Positions 17,022 through 25,816 are shown, counted from the first letter of the stretch. The stretch: 64,000 nucleotides of DNA from Armatimonadota bacterium (GCA_012512265.1 JAAZEM010000090.1:1-64000); one strand, 5' to 3'. Numbers and translations: made by a program. The notes: a model not told the origin generated them from the sequence alone.

Positions 17022-18518
17022 CTACACATCCAGAGCGCGGAGCGCGGGATAGAGCTGCATGTACTTCTCAAACCTCGCGGCATACGTGGCGGCATTCTCG
17101 GGATCGGGTTGCAGCGTCTCACCCATGCGCACCCACTCGCCCACCAAGTCGGCGGGAGCGCGCCCGGTATCGGCTGCGCATGCCAGCATCGCCACGCCCA
17201 GGCACCCCGCCTCCGTCACGGCGGCCACCGTGATCGGCGTGTTCAGCACGTCTGCCTTCAGCTGGGTCCAGGAGCGGCTGCGCGCGCCGCCGCCAATCGC
17301 CAGAAGCTCGCGGATCTCCACACCCGAGCGCGCCAGAATCTCCATGTTCAGGCGCATCTCCATCGCCACACCTTCCAGGAGGGCGCGCAACACCTCGCCG
17401 CGCGTCGTGGTGAGGCGCAGACCCAGGATAGCGCCGGTCACCCGGGCATCAAAGTAGGGCGTGCCCGATGGCGTGAAGTAGGGCAGCACCAACAGCTTTG
17501 TCGGCTTCGGGGCCATGCCGCGCAGGATCACCTCGTAGGGAGAGACGCCCTCATGCTTCGCCTGGGCCACCTCTTCGCGCGCCCACTCATCCCGGAACCA
17601 CTTCAGCAAGTTGCCCCCGGTGAGGCTGAATGCCACCGTGGTGTACATCCCCTCCAGGGTGAAGTCGTAGGTGCAGAGATTGCTGCGGAAGAGATCCTCG
17701 CTGAAAACGGGGTTGGAAAACGCAGGACAGATGCACTCTACCGTGCCGGTGCCATACACCGCCTTGCCGGGCGCAGTAACGCCGGCGCCGAGCGCGCCAC
17801 ACGGTTGATCATGCCCGCCGGCGACCACAGTCACCCCGTCCGGCAGGCCCAGCTCGCGCGCCACGGCGCCCGGGATCGTGCCGGCGACCTGGCCAGACGC
17901 GAGTGGCCGGGCGAGCTTCGAGCGGTCGAGCCCGACGGCGTCCAGGATCTCGGGCGACCAGTCGTGCGCGCGCACGTCGAACAGCATGGTGCGCCCCGCC
18001 AGCGGCCAGCTAATAGCAGGCTCGAGGCCGAGCCGGTGCTGCACCAGCCCCTCGAAGCAGTAGAAATGCCGGGCGGTCTGCCACACGTCCGGCTGGTGAT
18101 CCCGCACCCACAGCAGCTTGAAGAGGGAGAACATCGGATGGGCGGTGTGCCCGGTGATGCGATAGAGCTTCTCGCGACCAAACTCGCTGCTCCAACGCTC
18201 GGCGATCTCTGCCGCGCGGGCATCCGACGAGACCATCGCGTTGGCGAGCACCTCGCCGTCTGGCCCCAAAGCCGTAAACGCCTCGCCCTGGCTGGAGATC
18301 CCGATCCCGCGCACAGGGTCGCCCGAGCACGCCGCCGCTGCCTCGCGAATGACGGCTAGGCAGGCATCGCCCACTTCGCGCGAGTCTAGCTCGGCCCACC
18401 CTTCCCGGGGGCTGAGTGTCGCATATTCCCGCGATGCCGAAGCGAGTTGGCGGCCTCGCGCGTCGAAAGCCACCGCCTTGCACCCGGTGGTGCCCACGTC
18501 CAAACCGATGTAGCTCAT
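17022..18518 (-). CDS. FGGY-family carbohydrate kinase (xylulokinase-like)
   Basis: 498-aa ATP-dependent sugar kinase. The N-terminal phosphate-1 loop is YIGLDVGTTGCKAVAFD, the substrate region contains GISSQGEAFTALGPDG, the Asp general base is in VVAGGHDQPCGALGAG, and the C-terminal ATP site is IGGGARSRSWTQLKADV. It resembles xylulokinases and related kinases; the specificity is not certain. GGGAGAG lies just upstream of ATG 18518. It is the first gene of the minus-strand operon and is separated by 212 bp from the divergent cyclase gene, where promoters for both directions should lie. A 275-bp gap precedes the isomerase, so an internal promoter is possible. Confidence 0.9.
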   Translation of the reverse strand: MSYIGLDVGTTGCKAVAFDARGRQLASASREYATLSPREGWAELDSREVGDACLAVIREAAAACSGDPVRGIGISSQGEAFTALGPDGEVLANAMVSSDARAAEIAERWSSEFGREKLYRITGHTAHPMFSLFKLLWVRDHQPDVWQTARHFYCFEGLVQHRLGLEPAISWPLAGRTMLFDVRAHDWSPEILDAVGLDRSKLARPLASGQVAGTIPGAVARELGLPDGVTVVAGGHDQPCGALGAGVTAPGKAVYGTGTVECICPAFSNPVFSEDLFRSNLCTYDFTLEGMYTTVAFSLTGGNLLKWFRDEWAREEVAQAKHEGVSPYEVILRGMAPKPTKLLVLPYFTPSGTPYFDARVTGAILGLRLTTTRGEVLRALLEGVAMEMRLNMEILARSGVEIRELLAIGGGARSRSWTQLKADVLNTPITVAAVTEAGCLGVAMLACAADTGRAPADLVGEWVRMGETLQPDPENAATYAARFEKYMQLYPALRALDV

Positions 18519-18730
18519 GGCACGCTCTCCCGATCCTGGGTCTCAGATTGCAGGTGGATAGCCACCCGTTTCTGCACCCCCTTAGTTCCCCTGTTCCGCC
18601 CGGCTTTCCTGCCGCGCGATGTCGCCTCGGGCAGGAGGCCGCCTAGGCCAGCGGGAACTGATCCCAGGCGCTTCGGACGCCCGGGCGCACCCCCCTGTCG
18701 CGTGAGATCGCTGGCGGAGAGTGAATTCTG

Positions 18731-19399
18731 ATGACCCAGGTGCATGATATCAGTGGGTGGATCTACACCGGGATGTGGTCCTACTGCCCGGAGTATCCAG
18801 GGGCGGAGGTCTCCGAGCTGCCGCATCCCGCTTTCTTGCCGGACGACTACCCCGTCTACCTCCAGAAGTTCGTTATCGGTGGGCAGACAGGCACCTACAT
18901 CGAAACGCGCGCGCATGTGGACCGCGACGCCGAGCCGGTCACCGCCCTGCCCCTCTCAGAGTTCTTCCGCCCCGCCGTGGTGATCCACGTTGGCGAGAAA
19001 CGGCGCAACGAGCCGGTGACCGTGGCCGACCTGGAGCGTGCCAACCCAGACCTGCGCCCCGGAGACGCGGCGCTCCTCGCCACCGGATGGGACCGGTTCT
19101 GGGACGACCCGGACTACGTGGATGGGAGCCCTTACATCGAGCGCGAGGCGGCACGGTGGCTGATGGACCGCGGCATCGGCTTGCTGGGCGCCGATTTCCC
19201 GCGGTTCGACTACGTGCCGGAGCCGCAGTTCCCCTGGAGCGAGTTCTGGGAGCGGGTAAACCTGCTTCTCGCGCCCCTCATCCACCTGGAAGCGCTCTCC
19301 GGACGGTGCGGCATGCTGGTCGCCTTCCCCCTGAAGATCCGCGGCGCGTGCGCCACTCCCTGTCGCGCCGCGATACTGACGCACACAGAAACCCCATAG
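18731..19399 (+). CDS. Cyclase-family (kynurenine formamidase-like) hydrolase
   Basis: 222-aa member of the PF04199 cyclase family, Mn/Zn-dependent amide or lactone hydrolases. The conserved HxGTHxDxPxH box is represented by GGQTGTYIETRAHVDRDAEP, with two of the His replaced (GTY for GTH), and LLATGWDRFWDDPDY matches the family's second motif. GGAGAG lies about 8 nt before ATG 18731. It is followed 22 bp later by a creatininase-family gene, so two amide-hydrolase folds are paired. The altered metal box makes catalysis uncertain. Confidence 0.78.
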   Translation: MTQVHDISGWIYTGMWSYCPEYPGAEVSELPHPAFLPDDYPVYLQKFVIGGQTGTYIETRAHVDRDAEPVTALPLSEFFRPAVVIHVGEKRRNEPVTVADLERANPDLRPGDAALLATGWDRFWDDPDYVDGSPYIEREAARWLMDRGIGLLGADFPRFDYVPEPQFPWSEFWERVNLLLAPLIHLEALSGRCGMLVAFPLKIRGACATPCRAAILTHTETP

Positions 19400-19421
19400 A
19401 TGCGAGAGATTGGAGAGAGCC

Positions 19422-20204
19422 ATGCCGAAGTCTCGGATCATGTTGAACATGACGGTCCAGGAGATCCGCGAGGCCCTGAAGGAGACGCAGACGGTCATCC
19501 TCCCCATCGGCTGCGTGGAGCAGCACGGCTACCACCTGCCGATCAGCGTCGATATCCATAACGCCGTGGAGCTGGCGACGCGGGCGGCGGAAGAAACCGG
19601 GTGCTTTGTCGCCCCGCCGGTGATGTACACCTTCTCGGGAGGGTTCCTTCCCGGCACGGTCAACATCAGCCCGCAGCTTTTCGCCCTGAACCTGATGGAG
19701 ATCTGCCACTCGCTCGTCCTTCAGGGCTTCCGGAACATCGTCCTGCTCCTGGGCCACGGCGGCAGCGAGAACACGCGCGCCGCCCAGGAGGCGGCGGAGA
19801 ATTTCCAGCGGCTCAACCCGCAACTCGAAGGCGTCACCATCGCCGTCGTCCCCTTCTGGGAGCTTTCGCCGACGATGATGGAGGCGTTTGAACAGGGCGA
19901 CTATCACGCCGCGCGCATCGAGACCTCGCTCATGCTCTTCTGGCACCCCGAACTCGTGCGCATGGAAAAGGCAACGCGAGATAACCCGGAGCTCGTGGCG
20001 CGCATGGCCGCCGATCCCGATGCCTATCTGGTGAAAGAGAAGCGCGTGGATCACCCCTTCGTGGTCGCCAGGCTGACCCAAGACCCGCAGATGGAGGTGG
20101 GTGTCATGGGCGACTTCGCGGGCGCCAGCGCTGAGCTAGGGCGTACCGTGGCCGAGGAGGCGACGCGCGGCCTGGTGGAGTTTCTGTCGCGCCTGGAGGG
20201 ATGA
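19422..20204 (+). CDS. Creatininase-family amidohydrolase
   Basis: 260-aa protein of the creatinine amidohydrolase family. The metal site is visible in PIGCVEQHGYHLPISVDIHN (the family's ExHGxHLPxxxD), LLLGHGGSENTRAAQEAA supplies further ligands, and DYHAARIETSLML gives the conserved Glu. Besides creatininase proper, the family includes pterin- and formamide-acting enzymes and mycofactocin peptide processing enzymes, so substrate is open. GGAGAGAG precedes ATG 19422. It is tightly linked to the cyclase-family gene, suggesting successive hydrolysis of one compound. Confidence 0.85.
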   Translation: MPKSRIMLNMTVQEIREALKETQTVILPIGCVEQHGYHLPISVDIHNAVELATRAAEETGCFVAPPVMYTFSGGFLPGTVNISPQLFALNLMEICHSLVLQGFRNIVLLLGHGGSENTRAAQEAAENFQRLNPQLEGVTIAVVPFWELSPTMMEAFEQGDYHAARIETSLMLFWHPELVRMEKATRDNPELVARMAADPDAYLVKEKRVDHPFVVARLTQDPQMEVGVMGDFAGASAELGRTVAEEATRGLVEFLSRLEG

Positions 20205-20209
20205 GATCC

Positions 20210-20248
20210 CCGGCAGGACGCGTGCATCCAGAGCACCCGTCCTGCCGG
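20210..20248 (+). terminator. Hairpin after the creatininase-family gene
   Basis: Perfect 11-bp inverted repeat CCGGCAGGACG (20210-20220) and CGTCCTGCCGG (20238-20248), 17-nt loop, starting 5 bp after the stop codon. There is no U-tract, so its termination strength is unknown. The remaining gap to 20485 shows only a small CTCGCT/AGCGAG hairpin near 20363. Confidence 0.5.
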
Positions 20249-20485
20249 CGTGCTGCCGCTACTCCGATCAGTGAGAGGATCGCGGTGGCCCCCGACGCCC
20301 CCACTCGATGGACATCCCTGCCCCTATCCCCCTGCGGCATAGCCGACACGCGATCGGAATAACTCTCGCTGTTTGAAGCGAGGGCCCGGTGGGTAAAGCA
20401 GTCAAAGGTTCGCCCATCAGGGATGGCCCGAGGGGGCTTCGCGTGTCTCCTCTCATCCGGGCCAGCCTGCCGCGGGAGGGAATGC

Positions 20486-21895
20486 ATGGATGCCGGAGCC
20501 AGAGATCAGGGCCGCGCGCTGGTCGCACTGGCACGTCTGCCGGACCGGAAGCTAAGGGAAGACGCGATCGAGCAGGCGATCCAGGAGGTGCTCGCGCCGC
20601 TCGGGGGCCTGCCCCGATTCATATCGCCGGGCGCCAAGGTGCTCCTGAAGCCAAACCAGACGCTCTTCCGCGCCGCGCTCTCCGGCTCGACCACGTCACC
20701 ACGCCTCGTGCGCACGCTCATCCGCCTCTGCTTCCGCGCAGGTGCAAAAGAAGTGTGGGTCGCCGAGGCATCCGGGCATGCCCAGCGCAGCCGCCAGGTG
20801 ATGGCGCTCACCGGGATGGCGCAGGCGGTGAAAGAGACCGGAGCGCACCTGATCTACCTCGATGAGATCGCCGAGAAGGTGTACGATTTCGGCGAGGATG
20901 CCGGTGACCTGCGCTATATGCCGGCGCCCGAGATCATGGAGCGCGCCGATGTCATTATCAACCTGCCCAAGGCAAAGACGCACTTCATCGATCCCATCTC
21001 CGGCGCCTGCAAGAACTGGGTGGGCGTCATCCCAATGGGCTATCGCCTCTACCTGCAGCGATGTGGCGCGGCCTACTACCGCGGGAATGCGCTTTATCTG
21101 CGCCGGTTCCCGCCGGCGCTGAATCTCATGGATGGCATCGTTGCCGGTGAAGGCCAGGGGCCGGGCCAGAACCATCCCTTCTGGTGGGGTTGGCTGCTGG
21201 CTTCGGAGGACCCGGTCGCCCTGGATGTCACCCTCTGCCGGCTCTTCGGCCTGGAGTGGGGACGCCTGCGCATGGCCCAGGAAGCGGCGAAACTGGGCGC
21301 CGGCGTCTTCGACCCATCGCGAATCACCATCGCGGGCGCCGCCTTCCAGGACGCATGCGTGCACGTGCGCCCAGCAGACCCGAGTGTGCATCGCTATCCC
21401 TGCCGCGTGATTGTTGGCGAGTATGCGCCAATGGAGGCCACCCTCGGGCATTGGAAGACGATTGCCGATGCTTGGCTAGAGAATGACCTGTGGCGTCTCT
21501 TCACCTCGAGAGGCACGCCGACCTTTCTTTTTGGAAGAGCGGAAGACCCTGAGTTCGAGCGGCATGTGAAGGACGGTCCTTACATCGTCCTCGGAGACAT
21601 GGCACCAGATAAGTACAAGTATGACCCGCGTGTCATCTACGTGCCCGGCTGGCCGGTGCCCCAGTCCTACATCCAGCACGAGATGGTCGACGGAATGGGC
21701 TTCGGGCACCTCTATGCGCCGGGGTTGCGCCTTTTTGAGGAAGGCGCGTCGTTGATCGCACAACTGCGAGGCGCGTCTGGCCCCGAAGTACAGCGCCGGG
21801 CCGCGGCGAAGGTGGCGGGGGCCGCCGTGCTGGCGGCCGGCATCCCCCTCGCCCTACGCGCCCTCTTTCGTTCAGATCGAGCAGGCAAGAAGTAG
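20486..21895 (+). CDS. DUF362-domain protein with C-terminal hydrophobic helix
   Basis: 469-aa DUF362 protein. Family signatures are VLLKPNQTLF, VINLPKAKTH, the central ISGACKNWVGVIPMGYR and ASEDPVALDVTLCRLFG. Many DUF362 proteins carry a ferredoxin domain; this one does not. A terminal helix (AAVLAAGIPLALRALF) before a basic tail may tether it to the membrane. ATG 20486 is preferred over an upstream in-frame start because CGGGAGGGAA lies directly before it. The biochemical role of DUF362 is not established. Confidence 0.82.
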   Translation: MDAGARDQGRALVALARLPDRKLREDAIEQAIQEVLAPLGGLPRFISPGAKVLLKPNQTLFRAALSGSTTSPRLVRTLIRLCFRAGAKEVWVAEASGHAQRSRQVMALTGMAQAVKETGAHLIYLDEIAEKVYDFGEDAGDLRYMPAPEIMERADVIINLPKAKTHFIDPISGACKNWVGVIPMGYRLYLQRCGAAYYRGNALYLRRFPPALNLMDGIVAGEGQGPGQNHPFWWGWLLASEDPVALDVTLCRLFGLEWGRLRMAQEAAKLGAGVFDPSRITIAGAAFQDACVHVRPADPSVHRYPCRVIVGEYAPMEATLGHWKTIADAWLENDLWRLFTSRGTPTFLFGRAEDPEFERHVKDGPYIVLGDMAPDKYKYDPRVIYVPGWPVPQSYIQHEMVDGMGFGHLYAPGLRLFEEGASLIAQLRGASGPEVQRRAAAKVAGAAVLAAGIPLALRALFRSDRAGKK

Positions 21896-22228
21896 CGATT
21901 CCGGTCGTCACCAAGCCGGATTCATCAGGGAGGCTGCCACGGGACTCCTTCCTGGGCGGGCCTCCGGGCGCTTGCCGCGCGCACTTTTCAGCGCCGTTTG
22001 GGCGATCGCGGACCCGCGTGCGGCAAGCGCCTTTTCTACCGCCGCGCTCACTGAGGTCGAACGATCTCCGGGGGTGAACCTGCCGGGGGGGGAAGCGGCG
22101 TCCCACCTCGCCCAACGCCCGATGTCCCTATTGCTGGCACTATCCATGGAAAGGAAGCCCCTCTCGTTGCAGCGAACAATGCCGATGATTATGGCTGGAA
22201 GCACCTGTGCGAGGAGGTCACACACGTC
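21896..22228. other. Intergenic region without a supported gene
   Basis: This 333-bp stretch between the DUF362 and transpeptidase genes holds overlapping open frames on both strands. The best (minus strand, about 79 codons from near 22147) has only a marginal GAGAGGGG site and no family likeness. I saw no clear promoter or terminator. Confidence 0.4.
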
Positions 22229-23905
22229 TTGGTACCCTTGGTCCGGCAGATATTGCTCCTACCCGCTCTCCTTTTACTTCTCAGCACATCTGGCTTCGCT
22301 CAACAGACCCCGGATCACGAACGGACGCTGCTCTTCCTGAGTCCATCCGGCACCCTCTACATGGCGAACATCTCGACCCAGGGAGTGCGCATTCCGCAGG
22401 CGTCACTCGCGCCGGGAAAGCAGGTGCGCCGCTTCCGCGTCAGCCCTGATGGACGCATCGTGCTCCTGGAAACGGCCAACACGAAGGGAGTGCTTTCGGT
22501 CTGGATGCTGGAGCTCTCCAGCCGGCGGTCGAGACTGCTGGGCCAGGGCTTGCTCGTCTCCGACGACGGCTCCAGCCCCTTTGCGCCGGATGGAAGGCGG
22601 GTGGCACTCCGCCATCAGAACCGTGACGAAGTCATGATCTTCTCCGCGAACACCGGTCAGGTGTTGCGCACCCTCTCGATCCCGGGGATCCGCGAGGCGC
22701 CGGCGTGGTTTGGCGACGCCCGGCACATCGCGGTTCCCACTCAGTTGCCCACCGGGCGCAGCGCCATTGCCGTTTGGGACGCCGTCTCCGGTTCTTTGCG
22801 CCGCGAGGCGGCAAAGGACGTGGCGCAGGTGCGCTTCCGCTACGAGACGCGCCTTGATGGCCGGCTCATCTACCGTGAAACCCGCGAGGGCGTCGACCGC
22901 TGGCTGGCCCTCACTACCACGGGCGAGACCGCGGTAGACGAGCCCCCTGCTCCGCGCCTGCCGCAGGATCTTCCTGACGGCGCAAGCGCGGCGGCCTGCC
23001 CGGAGGGTCCGTGGCTCGCCTACATCCATGAGAAATCGCTCTATGTGCGCTACAGCGAGGAAGGCGCGGAGCCGGTGATGGTCGCCCCTGCGGTAGAATG
23101 CCACTGGAAGCCGGGGAAGCCGCTCCCGGAGCAGCCCCTCACCGCTCCAGCCACGGCGCCAGCGGGAAGTGCCGCGCCGGCGGTGCTCCCAAACGTGCTC
23201 GCGCTGAAGACGGAGACGGACGAGGCGGTCGAGGGCACCCGCCTGGAGATCACCTGGGAGTCCGAGGCACAGGTGGCATGGGTTCGGCTGAGCGCCGTCG
23301 CAGAGCGCGCTCGCGTGGGCGGAGCGAGGCGCGGTGTTCAGACTGTACCCATCGCGCGAGTTCCGGCAGCGTCGAAGAGATACGCCTGGAAGGTGCCCTG
23401 GATCGACAACATCACCTTTGTCTTGCGCGCAGAGCCGATGGATGCTTCCCTCAATGTGCTCGGCAGGGTGGAGAGAACGCTCGCCTTCCGACCCCGAGAG
23501 CTGGCCCAGGAGAGGCGAGACGGCATCTTCATCCACCTCTCGGAGCGAACGCGTCAGCGCCTCTACACACAGGCTGGTGGCCGGCTGACAGCGGTCTACC
23601 TCTGCTCGGGCGCCAGCTCCCACCAGCGCCTGCCGCTGAATCAGCACCCGGATGCCCCTCACGATCACTATGGCACCTTTCGTATCCGGGTGAAGGATAT
23701 CGACCACGTCTCGAACATCGACCCGGAGTGGAAGATGCCCTACGCGATGGGCTACCTCAATGGACACTACATCCACCAGACATCGCGCAATCAGTACCGC
23801 AAGCTGGGCCGGCCGGCCTCACATGGCTGCGTCCGCCTGCATGGAAACGACGCCGCGCCCCTCTTTCGGAAGACGGCAATCGGCGATCTCGTGGTCATCT
23901 ATTGA
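22229..23905 (+). CDS. L,D-transpeptidase with N-terminal beta-propeller-like domain
   Basis: 558-aa secreted protein. The N-terminus is a signal peptide (LLLPALLLLLSTSGFAQQ). Residues 30-280 carry repeated TolB/WD40-like blades such as LLFLSPSGTLYMANIS and FRVSPDGRIVLLE. The C-terminal YkuD domain ends with the catalytic signature HxxxxRxxGxxxSHGCVRL, seen in RNQYRKLGRPASHGCVRLHG, with the active Cys in SHGC. These enzymes form 3-3 peptidoglycan crosslinks or attach proteins to peptidoglycan in the periplasm. The start is TTG 22229, with GAGGAGGT 10 nt upstream. The propeller-transpeptidase fusion is uncommon; the propeller may bind a wall or protein partner. Confidence 0.87.
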   Translation: MVPLVRQILLLPALLLLLSTSGFAQQTPDHERTLLFLSPSGTLYMANISTQGVRIPQASLAPGKQVRRFRVSPDGRIVLLETANTKGVLSVWMLELSSRRSRLLGQGLLVSDDGSSPFAPDGRRVALRHQNRDEVMIFSANTGQVLRTLSIPGIREAPAWFGDARHIAVPTQLPTGRSAIAVWDAVSGSLRREAAKDVAQVRFRYETRLDGRLIYRETREGVDRWLALTTTGETAVDEPPAPRLPQDLPDGASAAACPEGPWLAYIHEKSLYVRYSEEGAEPVMVAPAVECHWKPGKPLPEQPLTAPATAPAGSAAPAVLPNVLALKTETDEAVEGTRLEITWESEAQVAWVRLSAVAERARVGGARRGVQTVPIARVPAASKRYAWKVPWIDNITFVLRAEPMDASLNVLGRVERTLAFRPRELAQERRDGIFIHLSERTRQRLYTQAGGRLTAVYLCSGASSHQRLPLNQHPDAPHDHYGTFRIRVKDIDHVSNIDPEWKMPYAMGYLNGHYIHQTSRNQYRKLGRPASHGCVRLHGNDAAPLFRKTAIGDLVVIY

Positions 23906-24146
23906 GCCTGGGCCGACGCTCCCCGGCCGGCGTCGATACCGCTGATGAAGGGGGCGGACGCGGATAGGGGAGTGCGCGTCTCGCAGCCTATCTACCACCC
24001 GCCCCCCTCCCTGCCATCCGACCCCGCACCGGCCCCGGGCTACCACGAGGCTGTGGCGGAGGAGTCCGAGGGGGGCCGGCATTTCGGTCTCGGTTTCCCA
24101 TCGCGTCATGCCTCCAGGTGGCCATCAGCCTGTCGGGGAGTGGGGC

Positions 24147-25106
24147 TCAGATGGTGGCGCACTCCAGTAGCTGGCACGTGGCAGCCCACGCATCCTGAAT
24201 CGCCCGGGCGGCCGGGCCCTCATCGACCTCGATCAGGGGACGGCCGGCCGCGATCGCGCGCGTCACGGCGTCGTCGAAGGGAACCTGGGCGATCACGGTC
24301 GCGCCCATCGCTTCGCACATCTGGAGGATGCTCTGGCGATTCGCGTCATCGAGGTCTGCCTTGTTCAGGATCACCGCCGCCGGGATGCCGAAGTGCTTCA
24401 GCAGGAGCAGCAGGCGCAGCATGTCGTGCTGTGCGGCCGGCGTCGGCTCCGTCACCACCACGGCCAGATCCACGTCTACCAGCGCAGCCGTTGCAGAGCA
24501 GCCGATACCAGGCGGGCCATCGATGAGAATCAGGCGCAGATTGGCGCCCATCGCCATCACCTCGGCATGCCGGCGTACTTCGGTGACCAGGCGCCCGGAG
24601 CTTTCGCCTCCGGGGTAGAGGCGAGCGTGCGCCATCGGACCGTAACGGCTGTCGGAGAGGAAGAACTCACCGCAGGCCACCGTCTCCAGGGCGAGCGCAT
24701 GGTTTGGGCACGCCAGAACACACAGCCCGCAGCCCTGGCAGGCATGCACATCCACCTTTTCCCGAGTGATCGCCGCGAAGCGACAGCGTCGCTCGCATTC
24801 GCCGCAGGCGCGGCACGCACTCGCATCACGGAAAGCAACCTTGGCCCCGTGAAACTCCTGCCGCTGGCGCACCTCGGGGTGCAGCAGCAGGTGAAGGTTG
24901 GCAGCATCCACGTCACAATCCGCCAGAACCTTCTCCGTGGCCAGGGCGGCAAAGGAGGCGGCGATGGAGGTCTTCCCGGTACCGCCCTTCCCGCTGACGA
25001 TGGCCACCTGCTTCAATTCAGCCCGGCTCAGTGCCGGCGCCGCGTTCGATTCCGCCGCCGGGGATGCCCCGGCCCGCATCCACTCACTCACGCGTCTCGC
25101 CCCCAT
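24147..25106 (-). CDS. MinD-superfamily ATPase with inserted ferredoxin domain (second copy)
   Basis: 319-aa P-loop ATPase of the Mrp/MinD group that contains a ferredoxin domain. The deviant Walker A VAIVSGKGGTGKTS is near the N-terminus, two 4Fe-4S motifs follow (CRACGECERRC and CQGCGLCVLACP), then the switch ILIDGPPGIGCSA. Such proteins are linked to assembly or delivery of Fe-S or other metal cofactors. The start at 25106 is 8 bp after the preceding small gene; the ribosome site is weak and the frame is open upstream, so the N-terminus is uncertain. Last gene of the cluster. Confidence 0.85.
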   Translation of the reverse strand: MGARRVSEWMRAGASPAAESNAAPALSRAELKQVAIVSGKGGTGKTSIAASFAALATEKVLADCDVDAANLHLLLHPEVRQRQEFHGAKVAFRDASACRACGECERRCRFAAITREKVDVHACQGCGLCVLACPNHALALETVACGEFFLSDSRYGPMAHARLYPGGESSGRLVTEVRRHAEVMAMGANLRLILIDGPPGIGCSATAALVDVDLAVVVTEPTPAAQHDMLRLLLLLKHFGIPAAVILNKADLDDANRQSILQMCEAMGATVIAQVPFDDAVTRAIAAGRPLIEVDEGPAARAIQDAWAATCQLLECATI

Positions 25107-25113
25107 TCCGTTC

Positions 25114-25347
25114 TTACCACTGCCGGCCGCGTCCACCGCCTCTGCCACCACCGCCGGCACCGGGCCGAACACCTGCCAGATAGGCGATGACCGCCTGCGC
25201 CGCGATGAGGGCAACAGTGCCCCAAACCGGGTTGATCGTCGTCTGTTTCTCCTCTTGGGGAGGGCATGCGGGAAAGGAGATCAGCATGCGCCCGCCTCCG
25301 GCACGGCGTCCCCGGCCGCGCGCCCGTGTTCCATCATTCGCAGGCAT
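25114..25347 (-). CDS. Small DUF5320-like single-pass membrane protein
   Basis: 77-aa protein. ATG 25347 is supported by an excellent AGGAGG site 6 nt upstream. Its first residues MPANDGTRARGRGRR echo the MPxxDGTGPxGxG opening of DUF5320 proteins such as the neighbour at 25491. Next come one transmembrane helix (WGTVALIAAQAVIAYLAG) and a Gly/Arg-rich tail (GGGGRGGGRGRQW). It lies 8 bp before the second MinD-type ATPase, so co-translation is likely. It may anchor the ATPase or a metal-cofactor carrier to the membrane (inference). Confidence 0.7.
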   Translation of the reverse strand: MPANDGTRARGRGRRAGGGRMLISFPACPPQEEKQTTINPVWGTVALIAAQAVIAYLAGVRPGAGGGGRGGGRGRQW

Positions 25348-25375
25348 CCTCTTCCTCCTTCTGGCGCTGCGAGAA

Positions 25376-25414
25376 GCGGGATGCGGGACGCGCGTCGCCC
25401 GTCCCGCATTCCGC
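25376..25414. terminator. Large hairpin upstream of the small membrane protein gene
   Basis: A 10-bp perfect stem (25381-25390 with 25400-25409) continues after one mismatch by four more pairs to 25376/25414, with a 9-nt loop. On the plus strand it is followed by a pyrimidine-rich GTTCTTCTTTC. On the minus strand it lies in the leader of the 77-aa gene. Confidence 0.5.
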
Positions 25415-25435
25415 GTTCTTCTTTCAGCCTATCCG

Positions 25436-25464
25436 AAAAACCGCACGGAGAGACGAGTCTCTCC
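25436..25464 (-). terminator. Terminator after the DUF5320 gene
   Basis: Minus-strand hairpin GGAGAGAC/GTCTCTCC (25447-25464; the inner C-G pairs must open to form a loop), followed after 6 nt by five U (25436-25440). It lies 27 bp after the DUF5320 stop and probably separates or attenuates the second half of the cluster. Confidence 0.6.
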
Positions 25465-25490
25465 TGGAGAAGGGGCTCTCGGAGAGGCCC

Positions 25491-25811
25491 TCACTCTGCC
25501 TTCTCGATCTCGGCGATACGGGCCTGGATCGCCGAGAGGCGCTGCTGCAATGCATCCGCCTGGGCACGCAGGGCGCTCAGCTCATCGACCGGGGCCGCCT
25601 CGGTCACGGGCGCGCCAGCGGTACCGCCGATGCGCATCCAGCCGGGAAGGCCGGTGGCGAAGTACATCCGCCGGTTGCCACGCCCGCCGCGACGCGCGAA
25701 TCCGCCGCCGAAGCCGGCCGGCCGGCCGGTTCCCCCGGGTGCGCACCAACCGCGCATCCCCCCGGTCATCGGTCCCATGCCCCGCGGGCCTGTTCCATCG
25801 AGTCCGGGCAT
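25491..25811 (-). CDS. DUF5320-family protein
   Basis: 106-aa small protein with the characteristic opening MPGLDGTGPRGMGPMTGG, a Gly/Arg-rich middle and a C-terminal coiled coil (LSALRAQADALQQRLSAIQA). DUF5320 proteins occur in anaerobes next to NifB/NifX-like and MinD-like genes; function is unknown, with a metal-cofactor role often inferred from context. The ATG at 25811 gives the canonical N-terminus with AGGAG 9 nt upstream; ATG 25820, overlapping the upstream stop as ATGA, is the alternative. Confidence 0.82.
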   Translation of the reverse strand: MPGLDGTGPRGMGPMTGGMRGWCAPGGTGRPAGFGGGFARRGGRGNRRMYFATGLPGWMRIGGTAGAPVTEAAPVDELSALRAQADALQQRLSAIQARIAEIEKAE

Positions 25812-25816
25812 CTTGC

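Noticed and set aside
17109-18359. 416-codon plus-strand frame opposite the FGGY kinase
   Set aside because: Antisense shadow; the kinase motifs lie on the minus strand.
21908-22225. 105-codon minus-strand frame between DUF362 and transpeptidase genes
   Set aside because: Only a marginal ribosome site for an internal ATG and no recognisable motif; left as intergenic.
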